From Streptomyces chumphonensis (GTDB taxonomy: Bacteria > Actinomycetota > Actinomycetes > Streptomycetales > Streptomycetaceae): a stretch of DNA of 64,000 bases. Shown here piece after piece: positions 16,586-26,169 of this stretch. The translations under genes were made by a program, and so were the position numbers. The DNA lies in the NCBI RefSeq assembly GCF_014779715.1, contig NZ_JACXYU010000003.1:372001-436000 (forward strand), read 5' to 3'. Under the pieces are notes generated by a model. That model saw nothing but the letters and a program-made list of their open reading frames with translations. It was not told where the DNA came from and made no database searches. Numbering within the stretch: the first letter of the stretch is position 1; the number at the start of each line of letters is the position of its first letter.

Positions 16586-19207
16586 ATGAAGAAGAACCCC
16601 TTCGCGTACGTCGTCGCGGACCGGGAGTTCTACGCGCCCCTGGAGAGCGCCACCGAGCCGGGCGATCCCCTGCGGCCCGCGGCGGTGCCCGACGGGTGGG
16701 AGGGCACCGTGTCCGGACCGTGGACGGTGTGGCGGCGCGCCGCGCACCACGGCGCCGAGGACGGGTGGAAGGTCCACGTCTCCGCCCGCCCCGACCGGCT
16801 CGTCCCGGTCCTCGACACCGTGGCCCGCGTGTGCTTCGCCCACGCGGTGCACTTCAAGCACCTGTCCGGCCGCTCCTTCCACCACTGGACGCACGCCAAG
16901 CAGGCCTCCCGCGTCCAGAACGGCAAGTTCGTCGCCGCCTACCCGCCCGACGCGCCCGCCGCCCGGCGGCTCATGGAGCACCTGAGCGCGGAACTGGAGG
17001 GCGAGGAGGGGCCGTACATCCTCACCGACCGCCGGTTCGGCACCTCCCGGACCGTCCACTACCGCTACGGGGCCTTCGTCCCCCGCCGCCGAGTCCGCCC
17101 CGACGGCACCACGCGGTACCTCGTCCGCGACGGACACGGCGCCCTCGTCGAAGACCGCCGCGCCCTCGGGTTCTTCCTCCCCGACGGCCTGACCGACCCC
17201 TTCCGGCCCACCGGACCGCGCCGGGCGGCCCGGGCACGACGGCCCGAGGGGAGCGCTCGCACCGACCAGCCGCCCACCTTCGGCGGGTTCGCCTTCGAGG
17301 AGGCCATCCGCTTCAGCAACGCCGGCGGCACCTACCGCGGCCGGGACGTGGCCACCGGACGTGCGGTGTTCATCAAGGAGGCCCGCGCCCACTGCGGCGT
17401 GGCCACCGACGGCACCACGGCACCGCAGGCGCTGGACACCGAGTGGGAGACCCTGTGCCGTCTCCACCGCGACGCCCCCGGACTCGCACCCCGGCCGATC
17501 GAGCGCTTCCGGGTCTGGGAGCACGACTTCCTCGTCACGGAGCTCATCGACGGCCGTCCCCTGTCCCACTGGATGTCGGGCACGAGTCCCCTCCTGCGCG
17601 TCACCGCCACCCGCGCGGACGTCCTCGCCTACTACGAGCGCTGCGAACGGATCGTCGCGGCGATCGAAGGGGCCCTGACGGACCTGCACGCCGCCGGATA
17701 CCTCTTCGTGGACGTCAGCCCGGGCAACGTCCTGATCGACCGCGACGACCGCGTCCGGCTGGTCGACTTCGAGGCGGCCCGGCCCGTCGGGTCGGCCTTC
17801 ACCCCGCTGGGGACCCCCGGCTACAGCCCGCCCCCCGCCCTGCGCGGTGACGACCCGACCGTCTACGACACCTACGGCCTCTGCGCGCTGACCCACCTCC
17901 TCCTCGGCCCCCTGCAACAGGTCGCCCGGCGCAACCCCGACGCCCTGACCCACCAGCACGCGGAACTGGCACGGAGCGCACCCGTCCCCCGACCGCTGTG
18001 GGACCGCGTCACCCGCTACCACCGTCCGCGGGGACGATCGCCCCTGCCCGGCCCCGAGGAGGTCGCCGCCGACCCCCTCACCCACCTGACCGCCCTGCGG
18101 GACGGCGTCGGCGACGCGCTGCTCGCGATGGCCGACCCGGCGCACCCGGGGCGCGTCTTCCCCACCATCATGGAGGGGTACCAGACCAACACCCTGTGCG
18201 TCGCCTACGGCACCGCGGGCGTCGTCCACGCGCTCAGCCGCGCGGGCAGGCCCCTGCCCGAGGGCGTCCTGCACCGGCTGCGCGAGGACGCGCTCGGCGC
18301 CGCCGACGCGCTCGCCCCGGGGCTCTACGTCGGCACGGCCGGCATCGCCCGGGTCCTGGCCGACCACGGCATGCTCACCGAGGCGACGGACCTGCTGGCC
18401 GCCGCCGACCGGCACCCGCTCACCGCCGACTGCGCCACCCTGTACGGCGGTTCGGCGGGCCTCGCACTGGCCCACCTCGCGCTGTACGGGCACACCCGCG
18501 ACCCCCACCACGTCGACCGGGCCCTCGCACTCGTCCACGCCCTGCCGCGCGACGACGGCGCGCTGGCCGAACGGCTCGGACCCGACGGCGCCACCGGACT
18601 GCTGCACGGCCCCTGCGGCGTCGCCCTGCTGCTCCAGCAACTCGCCGCCGTCACCGGCGACACCGCACACCTCGCCCGAGGCGTCCGGCTGCTGCACGCC
18701 GAGCTCGACCGGGCCACCGACCCCGGCGCCCCCGACCTGACCTTCCCCGTCTCGGCCGCCGACAGCCGCGTCGTGGCCTACCTGTTCTCCGGCTCCGCCG
18801 GCCTCGCCCACACCCTCGACCGCTACCTGGGCCTGGTGGACGACGAGCGCCTGACCGACGCGCTGCCCCGGCTGCTCGCGCCCCTGCACCTGCTGACCAC
18901 CGTGATGCCCGGCCTCTACCAGGGCCTGTCCGGCTACGGCCTCGTCCTGGCCGACCACGCCCGCCTCACCGGCGATCCGGTGTCCCGCGCCGCCGCCGTG
19001 CGGGCGGCCCGGGGGCTGTTCAAGTACGCGATACCGCACGAGAGCGGAATCCGGTTCCTGGGCGACCAGTCACTGCGCTACAGCGCCGACCTGTACAGCG
19101 GTTCGGCCGGGGTGCTGCTGTTCCTCGCCCAGCTGCTCGCCCCCCGGCCCGACGCGCTCCTCACCGTCGACGCCCTGGCCGCCCCCTCCGCGCTCACGCC
19201 GGCCTGA
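16586..19207 (+). CDS. Class III lanthionine synthetase (LanKC)
   Basis: An 873-residue trifunctional enzyme. The N-terminal lyase-like domain spans about 1-225 (FAYVVADREFYAPLE, HFKHLSGRSFHHW). The Ser/Thr kinase-like domain is about 235-490 with Lys264, catalytic-loop Asp376 (FVDVSPGNVL) and the metal-binding DFE at 394-396. The cyclase domain (about 500-873) carries repeated Gly motifs (LYGGSAGLAL, FSGSAGLAH, YSGSAGVLLF) typical of the LanC toroid. It lacks an obvious full Cys-Cys-His zinc set, as expected for class III. It phosphorylates Ser/Thr, eliminates phosphate and cyclises the precursor encoded 148 bases upstream. The ATG has AAGGTGG upstream. Confidence 0.93.
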   Translation: MKKNPFAYVVADREFYAPLESATEPGDPLRPAAVPDGWEGTVSGPWTVWRRAAHHGAEDGWKVHVSARPDRLVPVLDTVARVCFAHAVHFKHLSGRSFHHWTHAKQASRVQNGKFVAAYPPDAPAARRLMEHLSAELEGEEGPYILTDRRFGTSRTVHYRYGAFVPRRRVRPDGTTRYLVRDGHGALVEDRRALGFFLPDGLTDPFRPTGPRRAARARRPEGSARTDQPPTFGGFAFEEAIRFSNAGGTYRGRDVATGRAVFIKEARAHCGVATDGTTAPQALDTEWETLCRLHRDAPGLAPRPIERFRVWEHDFLVTELIDGRPLSHWMSGTSPLLRVTATRADVLAYYERCERIVAAIEGALTDLHAAGYLFVDVSPGNVLIDRDDRVRLVDFEAARPVGSAFTPLGTPGYSPPPALRGDDPTVYDTYGLCALTHLLLGPLQQVARRNPDALTHQHAELARSAPVPRPLWDRVTRYHRPRGRSPLPGPEEVAADPLTHLTALRDGVGDALLAMADPAHPGRVFPTIMEGYQTNTLCVAYGTAGVVHALSRAGRPLPEGVLHRLREDALGAADALAPGLYVGTAGIARVLADHGMLTEATDLLAAADRHPLTADCATLYGGSAGLALAHLALYGHTRDPHHVDRALALVHALPRDDGALAERLGPDGATGLLHGPCGVALLLQQLAAVTGDTAHLARGVRLLHAELDRATDPGAPDLTFPVSAADSRVVAYLFSGSAGLAHTLDRYLGLVDDERLTDALPRLLAPLHLLTTVMPGLYQGLSGYGLVLADHARLTGDPVSRAAAVRAARGLFKYAIPHESGIRFLGDQSLRYSADLYSGSAGVLLFLAQLLAPRPDALLTVDALAAPSALTPA

Positions 19208-19224
19208 GCCCCCGGAGGACGACC

Positions 19225-20493
19225 GTGCGACACGATCTCACCCTGTACTGGTGGGGGCAGACCACCTCCGCCTTCGGCTCCTTCTTCACCGCCATCGCCT
19301 TCCCCCTCATCGCCGTCGTCCAACTCGACGCCACGGCCGCCGAGGCCGGGCTCCTCAGCGCGGCGGGCATGCTGCCCGTACTCCTGCTCGGGCTGCCCCT
19401 GGGCGCCCTCGCCGACCGCGTCACCCGCCCCCGCAGAACGCTCGTGGCGCTCGACGCCGCATCCGCCCTGGCCGTGGGCACCGTCGCCCTGGGGCTGGCC
19501 GCCGGCTCCGTCACCCTCGTCTGGCTCGCCTGCCTCAGCGCCGTGCGGGCCGCCCTGGGCAGCATGGCCGGAGCCCTCTACTTCGTTCACCTGCGCGAAC
19601 TGGTCAGCGCCGACGGCGTCGGACCGGCACGGGCCCGCCTGCAGGCCGGGCAGTTCGGCGCGTCGCTCGTCGGCCGCTCGCTGGCCGGGCCCGCCGTGGC
19701 CGTCTTCGGCGGGGCGACCGCGCTGGCCGTCGACGCCGCAAGCTACGTCCTCAGCGCCGCCGCGCTGCTGGCCATGCGCACCCCCGACCGCTCCTCGGCC
19801 GGCCGGAGGAAGCCCGGCGAACGCTCCCGGGGCGCGACGGCCGGGCTGCGGTTCTTCTTCGGTCACACCTACCACCGCTCGCTCCTCACCTTCCTGCTCT
19901 CCTCCGCCGTCTGCCTCTCCGGCGTCACCGCGCTCACCGGCATCTTCCTGCTGCGCGACGTGGGGCTGCCCGACTCCGCCTACGGCCTGGTGTTCGCCCT
20001 GTCCGGGGTCACCGGGATGGCCGGATCCTTCGTCGCCGGCCGGGTGCTGCGCCCCGGCGGCGACGCCCGCCGGGTGACCGCCCTCAGCTTCGCCCTGGCC
20101 GCCTGCTGCGCCCTCCTGCTCCCCATGGCCGTCGGCCCCGTTCCCCTGGCGGCCTCCATCGCCGCACTCGGCATCTCGCTGCCGGTCTTCTTCGGAGCGA
20201 TCGCCAACGTCGGCCTGGGCTCCGTGCTGACCGTCGACGTGCCCGAGGCCGAGCTCGGACGCGCCATGGCCGCCGTACAGGTCTTCGTCGCGGGGGCCAA
20301 CGTCCTGGGCGCGCTGGCCGGCGGGCTGCTGGGGCAGTGGATCGGCGTCCACGCGGCGTTGTGGGCCCTGAACCTCCTCCGGCTGGGGGTCGTCGCCGTC
20401 GCCATTCCACCGGCCGTCCGGGCCGCGCGCCGGATGCGCGCCGCCGCTCCTCCCGAGGCCGCGGACCCCGCGGCGGCCGCTTCGTCGGGCTGA
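19225..20493 (+). CDS. MFS transporter, probable lanthipeptide exporter
   Basis: A 422-residue membrane protein with about 12 hydrophobic helices. After helix 2 it shows the MFS motif GALADRVTRPRRT. The overall pattern (YWWGQTTSAFGSFFTAIAFPLIAV at the start) is that of the MFS exporters that resemble macrolide-efflux proteins. GTG at 19225 lies 17 bases after the LanKC stop with GGAGGA before it, so the two genes should be cotranscribed. Class III clusters usually use ABC exporters, so an MFS protein here is less common. Export or self-protection is inferred from position only. Confidence 0.88.
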   Translation: MRHDLTLYWWGQTTSAFGSFFTAIAFPLIAVVQLDATAAEAGLLSAAGMLPVLLLGLPLGALADRVTRPRRTLVALDAASALAVGTVALGLAAGSVTLVWLACLSAVRAALGSMAGALYFVHLRELVSADGVGPARARLQAGQFGASLVGRSLAGPAVAVFGGATALAVDAASYVLSAAALLAMRTPDRSSAGRRKPGERSRGATAGLRFFFGHTYHRSLLTFLLSSAVCLSGVTALTGIFLLRDVGLPDSAYGLVFALSGVTGMAGSFVAGRVLRPGGDARRVTALSFALAACCALLLPMAVGPVPLAASIAALGISLPVFFGAIANVGLGSVLTVDVPEAELGRAMAAVQVFVAGANVLGALAGGLLGQWIGVHAALWALNLLRLGVVAVAIPPAVRAARRMRAAAPPEAADPAAAASSG

Positions 20494-20759
20494 GCCGGTC
20501 CCGCTTCCCGACCCCGTCCCGAGGCTCGGGGCGGAACGCCACCACACGCGACGTCCGGAAAGACCGCCGTCGTGGCCGAAACCCGATGGGTCCGCCCCGC
20601 GACGCCGTCGACACCCTCGCCAGCCGCTGGACCGGCCGATACGCTCACATGGTCCGACACGTCCCCGAGCCCACGGCGGCCGTGCGGCGACACCGACCTC
20701 CTGGCCTCCGGACCGCACCCCCGACACGGCGCCCGGTCCCGCACCGAGAGGAGCATGCC

Positions 20760-21293
20760 GTGCTCGTCGCTCGGCAGGACAGACGGATGTGGCGACGAGC
20801 CGGCCGGATCGCGGACGAGCTCACCCTTCCCGCCCCGTTCGACGCCGAACGGTTCATCGCCTACCTGGCCGAACGGCGCGGCCGCCCCGTCACCATCCTG
20901 CCCGTCGAACTGCCGCACACCGGCCCGTGCGGGCTGCTCGTGACCACGGACCGCGCCGACTACATCATGTACACCCCGCACACCACCACCCTGCACCGGG
21001 AGCACATCCTGCTCCACGAGGCCGCCCACCTGCTCCTCGGCCACGACCGGGCCTCCGTCCACGACACACCGCTGCCCCGCACCCTGATCGGCCACCTCTC
21101 ACCGCACCTCGTCCGCCGCGTCCTGGGGCGCACCGCCTACCCCGAACCGTTCGAGCGCGAGGCCGAACTGCTGGCGTCCCTCCTGCGCCACCGCGCGCTG
21201 CGCAACGACGCCGCACTCCCACCCCCCACGCCAGGGGGGTGCGCCGCGGCGCCGCTGGTGGGCGCCGTCGCCGGACCGCAGCACGCCGGCTGA
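20760..21293 (+). CDS. ImmA/IrrE-type putative metallopeptidase
   Basis: A 177-residue protein with the zinc-binding motif HEAAH in ILLHEAAHLLLGHD (near residue 83) and an N-terminal region (ADELTLPAPFDAERFIAYLAERRGRPVTILP) typical of the ImmA/IrrE family found in Streptomyces. Such proteins cleave repressors or stress factors. The start is GTG at 20760, chosen because GAGAGGAGC lies just upstream. It sits 12 bases before the MAB_1171c-like gene, a pairing I recognise from many actinomycetes, usually with an XRE regulator. The 266-base gap after the MFS gene suggests a separate transcript. Confidence 0.85.
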   Translation: MLVARQDRRMWRRAGRIADELTLPAPFDAERFIAYLAERRGRPVTILPVELPHTGPCGLLVTTDRADYIMYTPHTTTLHREHILLHEAAHLLLGHDRASVHDTPLPRTLIGHLSPHLVRRVLGRTAYPEPFEREAELLASLLRHRALRNDAALPPPTPGGCAAAPLVGAVAGPQHAG

Positions 21294-21305
21294 GCGGCCG
21301 ACCGG

Positions 21306-22556
21306 GTGACCAGTGCCCTGTCCTACCTGCCCACCGTCCTCGCCCTCGCGGTGGGCGCGTACGAGTTCCGGCAGTACCGGACGTCCACCTCGCCCGCCGC
21401 CGCACGGGCCCTGTGCCTCTTCGCCCTCGCCATGGGCGCGGCCACGGCCCTGCTCGCACCCCCCACGCGGGTGGCGCTCGCCCAGCTCCCGGTCCACTCT
21501 CCGTGGCCCGGCGTGCTCGGCTACCTCGTGGGCCGCGAACTGGAGATGCTGGCGCTCTTCTTCCTGGTCCGCGCCGTCCTCGCGCTGGAGCTCCCCGGCC
21601 CGAGCCCCTCCTGGACCCGGCACCGCACCCACCGCCGGCACCTGTGCCTGACGGCGGCCGCACTGGCCCTGTGCACGGTCACCTTCCTCCTCGGCCGGGC
21701 GCGGTCCACGGGGGAGCACGTGAGCGCCCAGGGCTCCGGACGGATCGCGGTGGCCGTCTTCGACACCGTCTTCACGCTGTACAGCCTGTGGTGCCTGTGC
21801 GTCTTCGTGCTCGTCGTCCACCGCCACGCCCGCGGGCTGGGACGGGGAGCGCTGCGTACCGGGCTGCGCCTGATCGTCGCCGGTGGCCTGGTCGGGCTGC
21901 TGTGGGCCGGGTGGGGCTTCACCTCCGTCGCGGGCATGCTCGCCCGTGGGCAGCAGAGCGCCGGACAGGACCCGGTGGCCGTCTGGCTCAGCAGCGCCTG
22001 CCTGCTGCTCGGCGGTCTCGGCGCCACGGCCGCCAGCTGGCGGCCGTTGACCGCACGCCCGGTCCGGTGGCTGCGCGCGTACCAGGACCACCTGATGCTG
22101 CGTCCGCTGTGGGCGGCGCTGCGGGCCGTGCTCCCGGAGGACGCCGTCCTCGCGGGGCCCAGGCGGGGTGTGATGTTCGCCCGCTACCGACGGGTCATCG
22201 AGATCCGGGACGGCTACCTGGCGCTGCGCCCCTACCTCCATCCCCGGACGGCCCGCTGGACCGCCGAGGCGCTCGACCGCCACCCCGTGCCCACCGCACG
22301 CCGGGCGGCCGCCGTCGAGGCCGCCGCCATCGCGGTCGCCCTCGAATGCGCCGCGGCCCGACTGCGCGGGCGGGCCGCCGACGCGCGCACCGAGGAGGTC
22401 ATCGGCGCTCCACCCGCCCAGCGCACGGACGTCGTCCGCGACTCCCTCGACGCGGAGGCCGCGTGGCTCGCCCGGGTCGCCAGGGAACTGACCTGCTCCC
22501 CGGCCGTGGCCTACGCCCGCGCCTGTGCGGGCCGGTACGTCACCGAGGGCGGATGA
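21306..22556 (+). CDS. MAB_1171c-like (DUF6545) membrane protein
   Basis: A 416-residue protein. The N-terminal half has about seven hydrophobic helices (residues 5-250); the C-terminal half is soluble, with the conserved-looking MFARYRRVIEIRDGYLALRPY and a helical end (VVRDSLDAEAAWLARVARELT). This layout matches a family of putative transporters or membrane sensors encoded beside ImmA/IrrE proteins in actinobacteria; the biochemical role is unknown. The start is GTG at 21306, 12 bases after the metallopeptidase stop. It converges on the endonuclease/exonuclease/phosphatase-family gene, separated by 11 bases. Confidence 0.8.
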   Translation: MTSALSYLPTVLALAVGAYEFRQYRTSTSPAAARALCLFALAMGAATALLAPPTRVALAQLPVHSPWPGVLGYLVGRELEMLALFFLVRAVLALELPGPSPSWTRHRTHRRHLCLTAAALALCTVTFLLGRARSTGEHVSAQGSGRIAVAVFDTVFTLYSLWCLCVFVLVVHRHARGLGRGALRTGLRLIVAGGLVGLLWAGWGFTSVAGMLARGQQSAGQDPVAVWLSSACLLLGGLGATAASWRPLTARPVRWLRAYQDHLMLRPLWAALRAVLPEDAVLAGPRRGVMFARYRRVIEIRDGYLALRPYLHPRTARWTAEALDRHPVPTARRAAAVEAAAIAVALECAAARLRGRAADARTEEVIGAPPAQRTDVVRDSLDAEAAWLARVARELTCSPAVAYARACAGRYVTEGG

Positions 22557-22567
22557 CCGACGGCACG

Positions 22568-23575
22568 TCAGTCGCGGGTGATCCTCGCGGCCACCGGCAG
22601 GTGGTCGCTCCCGGTCGCGGGCAGGGTGCGCAGGTGGGCGACCGTCGCCGAGCGGGCCATGACCTGGTCGATCCGGGCCACCGGGAACACCGCCGGGAAG
22701 CTGTACGCGAAGCCGCGCTCGGCCACGTTCAGCCGCGAGGTCAGCGGCGTCAACGCGCGGTCGTCGACCGTCCCGTTGAGGTCCCCCAGCAGGACCACCC
22801 GCCCGACCGGCTCGGCCCCCACCGCCCTGCCCAGCAACTCCGCGCCGGCGTCGCGCCGCGAGGAGCGGAAGCCGCTCGCGCCGAGCTGGACCGACGGCAG
22901 GTGCGCCACGTACACCGCGACCTCCCCACCGGGCACTTCGGCCACCGCGCGCAGCCCGCGACTCCACGGCCCGGTGATCCCGGTCGGCTTGATGTCCACC
23001 GTCCGGACCCCGGCCAACGGGTGCCTCGACCACAGCCCCACCGTGCCCCGCACCGCGTGGTACGGGAAGGCGGAGGCCAGCTCCTTCTCGTAGGCGGGCA
23101 GCGCCCGCGGCAGCAGTTCCTGGAGTGCGATGAGGTCGGGCTCCGCCGCGGCCAGGGCACGGGCCGTGCCCACGGGGTCGGGGTTCTCGTCACTGACGTT
23201 GTGCTGCACCACGAGCAGGTCGCCCGCCCGCCGCTCTCCCTCCGGGAGGAGGAGCCCGCCGAACGACCAGGTCCAGGCCGCCGCCGGTAGCAGCAGCGCC
23301 AGCAGGGCGACGGCCGAACGCCGCAGCAAGGCCACACCGAAGAGCACCGCGACCATCGCGCCGAGCCACGGCAGGAGCGACTCCACCAGGCTCCCGAGTC
23401 GGCCGGGGGAGTTGGGCACCAGCCCGTGGAAGACCAGGAGCGCCGCCGTGGACAGGGCGCACGCGGCGGTCGCCCGGCCCCTCGTCCACACCGAGGGGAC
23501 CGCATCCCGGCGATCCCTGGGGCGGCGCGCACCTGCGACCGACGCCCGCACGCTCGACGCGACACCGCCGTACAC
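22568..23575 (-). CDS. Membrane-anchored endonuclease/exonuclease/phosphatase-family protein
   Basis: About 335 residues. The N-terminal ~110 residues hold about three hydrophobic helices; the rest is an EEP-superfamily domain with VVQHNVSDENPD (first metal region), DLIALQELLP (catalytic Glu), LLGDLNGTVDD and the terminal TGSDHLPVAARI (Asp-His). The domain should lie outside the membrane. Substrates in this superfamily include nucleic acids, inositol phosphates and sphingomyelin, and none can be assigned. The start is uncertain: GTG at 23575 has AGGTGGG before it, and GTG at 23584 is an alternative. Confidence 0.85.
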   Translation of the reverse strand: MYGGVASSVRASVAGARRPRDRRDAVPSVWTRGRATAACALSTAALLVFHGLVPNSPGRLGSLVESLLPWLGAMVAVLFGVALLRRSAVALLALLLPAAAWTWSFGGLLLPEGERRAGDLLVVQHNVSDENPDPVGTARALAAAEPDLIALQELLPRALPAYEKELASAFPYHAVRGTVGLWSRHPLAGVRTVDIKPTGITGPWSRGLRAVAEVPGGEVAVYVAHLPSVQLGASGFRSSRRDAGAELLGRAVGAEPVGRVVLLGDLNGTVDDRALTPLTSRLNVAERGFAYSFPAVFPVARIDQVMARSATVAHLRTLPATGSDHLPVAARITRD

Positions 23576-23685
23576 CCGTCCCACCTGGAATCCCGTCCGC
23601 TCGACCTCGTCCTGTCCAGGACGACGCGGGTGGCCGGGTGGTTCCCGGGGCGGCGACGGCCGGCCGGGGCTCGCGCCCCCAGGCG

Positions 23686-24726
23686 TCAGCCCATCAGCAG
23701 CAGACGGGTGTTCGGAACGAGCTTCCGGTTCACGCTCGTGCTCTGCACGAAGATCGTGAAGTCCTCGTTGTGGTCCGGCGTGACCCGGACCTCCACGTCC
23801 GGCAGGCCGAGCAGGGCACGCGCCTCGGGGCCGGTGTAGACCCGGTCCGTCCCCTTCTCCAGCACGGCGATCCGCTTGCGTGCCTGGATCTTCTCCGACT
23901 TGCTGAGCTGGTAGAACGCGCCGCCGGTCCGGTAGGTGTGCCCGCTCTCGACCACCCACTCGCGGATCGCCGCGGGACGGGCCACGGGTATCAGGGCGTA
24001 CTCCGAGGGATTCACCGGCGTGAGGCCGGCCGCCTCGATGGTGTCCCGGTTCACCGCTTCCGCCCCCACGGAGAACACCGCGCGCGAACCCCGGATCCCC
24101 TGCGCGCGCCCCTCCATGAACTTGTCCGTGGCCTGCCGGATGACCTGCCCGGCCTCCTCCAGGCCCCGCGTGCTCGTCGCGTCCCAGATGGCGATGTTGT
24201 CGTCGGGGAAACCGCACTGCATGGCCTCGCGCCTGCCCCGCTGGTCCGGCACGAGGACGGCCAGCGTCCAGTTGTCCTCCTGTGTCGCGATCATCCGGGA
24301 CACGGCCTCGACCATCTCCCGCGGGTTCCGGGCGGGCGCGTCGGCGCAGCGGTGACTCGCGTTCTCCTGCCCGTCGGTCAGCACGAACGTCAGGAAGCTG
24401 TGGTCGCCGTACAGTTGCGCCGTCTGCGCCAGCTCCCGCTGCGACTTCAGCGCGGCCGCCAACAGGGCCGTCATGCCGCCGGCCCGGTAGAGCCGCTCCA
24501 ACGACGGCATCCGCAGGACGTCCTTGTCGTAGATGACGCAGTGCACGTCGTCGGCGAAGACGTAGACCGTGACCCGCGTCTCCTGGTCCAACTCCTCGGA
24601 CCTGCGGGCGAGGTAGGCGATCTGCTGATCGGCCACCTCGACGACTTTGCGACTGAGGCGGGACATGGAAGAACTGGCGTCCAGCACCAGAGCGACGTGG
24701 TTGATGTAGTTCTGCTTCCCGGACAC
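23686..24726 (-). CDS. vWA domain protein
   Basis: A 346-residue soluble protein. The N-terminal von Willebrand A domain (about 1-210) has a complete metal-ion-dependent adhesion site: Asp16-x-Ser18-x-Ser20 (LDASSSM), Thr86 (GGMTALL) and Asp118 (LTDGQEN). A second region (about 235-346) contains YALIPVARPAAIREWVVESGHTYRTGGAFYQL, which I do not recognise as a named domain. vWA proteins mediate metal-dependent protein binding, often as adaptors in multi-gene regulatory or conflict systems. The start is GTG at 24726 with GGGGAGG upstream. The next gene upstream on the same strand, 96 bases away, encodes a caspase-like protein. Confidence 0.87.
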   Translation of the reverse strand: MSGKQNYINHVALVLDASSSMSRLSRKVVEVADQQIAYLARRSEELDQETRVTVYVFADDVHCVIYDKDVLRMPSLERLYRAGGMTALLAAALKSQRELAQTAQLYGDHSFLTFVLTDGQENASHRCADAPARNPREMVEAVSRMIATQEDNWTLAVLVPDQRGRREAMQCGFPDDNIAIWDATSTRGLEEAGQVIRQATDKFMEGRAQGIRGSRAVFSVGAEAVNRDTIEAAGLTPVNPSEYALIPVARPAAIREWVVESGHTYRTGGAFYQLSKSEKIQARKRIAVLEKGTDRVYTGPEARALLGLPDVEVRVTPDHNEDFTIFVQSTSVNRKLVPNTRLLLMG

Positions 24727-24822
24727 GACGGCCTCCCCGACTTCGCGATCGATGGTCCGACCGTCTCACCCACCACTGACAGTCGGTCCTCAGGAGTGCG
24801 CGACGCGACCGCCCCGCGGAGT

Positions 24823-25998
24823 TCACCCGGTGACGGCGTCGGCCAGGCGGCGGCGGATGTCGGGCGCCGCTCCGCGCGGTCCCGGCACCCGGCGCCGGAT
24901 CTCGGCGAGCGCCTGGCCCAGTTCGACAAAGGCCGTATCTCTGGCGCCCCTGGTGTCCTTGGTGTCCCTGGCGTCCCCGCTGCTTCCGCCGTCCTCACCG
25001 CACCGGTGCCAGCAGTGGTGGGCCCGGTCCACCGCGTCCCGCACGGCGGGGTCCGCCGGCGCGGCTCCGGCCTGCAACCGCCGCTCCGCCGAGGTCAGCC
25101 ACCCCCGGGCGGCATCCGCCCACCGCCCGGCCAGCCGCGCCAGGTCCGCCCTGACCTCCAGCCAGTGCAGGGCCTCCGCGCTGCGCGCACCGCCCGTCCG
25201 CAGGGCCGCCCGCTCCTGCGCGGACGCCATGGCCACCGCCGCGCTGTACCGGCCCGCCGCCAGCTCGGAGTACAGGGCACGACGCGCCTGCGCGTCCGGG
25301 ACGGTCGGGGACGAGGTCCTCGCGGGCGTCGGCCGCGCGGCGTGCTCCCGGGGAGGCGCTGCCCAGCCGCCGCGCCCGGTCTCCGCGGCGACGGCCGCTG
25401 ACCGCAGAACCCGCACCCCGGGGCGGTCCGCCAGTGCGGCCCGGGTCAGGGCCGCCTCGTGCGCCTCGACGGTCACGGGGCCGCCGTCACGGCGCAGGAT
25501 CGCGGCCAGCGCCGCGCTGTACCCACCCACCGAGGCCGTCCGGCGCGGCCCGCACACCACCCCCAGCACCGCCGCGCCGGGCACGTCGAGCCGTCCGCCC
25601 TCCCGCTCCGGTGCCGCCTCGACACCGTCCTCGACGGCGGCCAGGTCCACGACGACGGTGGTGGAGCCGCAGGGGCGCGACGCGGACGCGGAGGCCAGCC
25701 ACGCCCACGGCAGCCCCCGGTCCGCGGCCGGTCCCGCCGCGCCGCCGAGCGCGACGTAGGGCTTACCCCCGGGCCCGTCCAGGCGCAGCATGCCCGCCAC
25801 ACCCACCAGCAGGAGCCCGGGGCAGGCGGCCGCCGTCCGCAGCGCCGCCGCCACCGTCGAGGGACACGGCGGTGCGTCGAGGAGGACGACGCGTCCTGAG
25901 GACGCGCCCAGCAGCGCGGCCGGCGGCACGCCCGCCAGGGCCGTCGCCCCGCCGTGGGATCCCGCGCCCGCCACCAGCAGTCCGTAGCCCGCCGCCAT
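24823..25998 (-). CDS. Putative inactive caspase-like protein
   Basis: A 391-residue protein. Residues about 1-190 fit the strand-helix order of bacterial caspase-like domains: STVAAALRTAAACPGLLLVGVAGML aligns with the usual repeat ending in YYAGHG, TVVVDLAAVED with the strand ending in the catalytic Cys, and AAVLGVVCGPRRTASVGGYSAALAAIL with the late conserved strand. At these places the His is replaced (AGML) and the Cys is replaced (LAAV), so it would be inactive. The C-terminal ~150 residues are helical and Ala/Arg-rich. ATG at 25998 with GAGGTGG before it was chosen. The assignment is by pattern only; it could be a different alpha/beta protein. Confidence 0.5.
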   Translation of the reverse strand: MAAGYGLLVAGAGSHGGATALAGVPPAALLGASSGRVVLLDAPPCPSTVAAALRTAAACPGLLLVGVAGMLRLDGPGGKPYVALGGAAGPAADRGLPWAWLASASASRPCGSTTVVVDLAAVEDGVEAAPEREGGRLDVPGAAVLGVVCGPRRTASVGGYSAALAAILRRDGGPVTVEAHEAALTRAALADRPGVRVLRSAAVAAETGRGGWAAPPREHAARPTPARTSSPTVPDAQARRALYSELAAGRYSAAVAMASAQERAALRTGGARSAEALHWLEVRADLARLAGRWADAARGWLTSAERRLQAGAAPADPAVRDAVDRAHHCWHRCGEDGGSSGDARDTKDTRGARDTAFVELGQALAEIRRRVPGPRGAAPDIRRRLADAVTG

Positions 25999-26169
25999 CG
26001 CCCACCTCACACCCGCCGAACCCGCGCCGTCACGTTCGCCGTGGTCAACGGCGGACCGGACGGCGAGGGCACGCGGCACGCCGGCGGATGCCGCCGATGG
26101 ACCAGTGGCGTGTGCGTGGGGAGCCGGACGGAGGTGGGGGCCCGGGGTCCGGCGAGGACGTGTGACCGC

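Noticed and set aside
16418..19039. Long minus-strand open frame (873 codons)
   Set aside because: Shadow of the LanKC gene, low-complexity Gly/Val/Arg composition and no recognisable domain.
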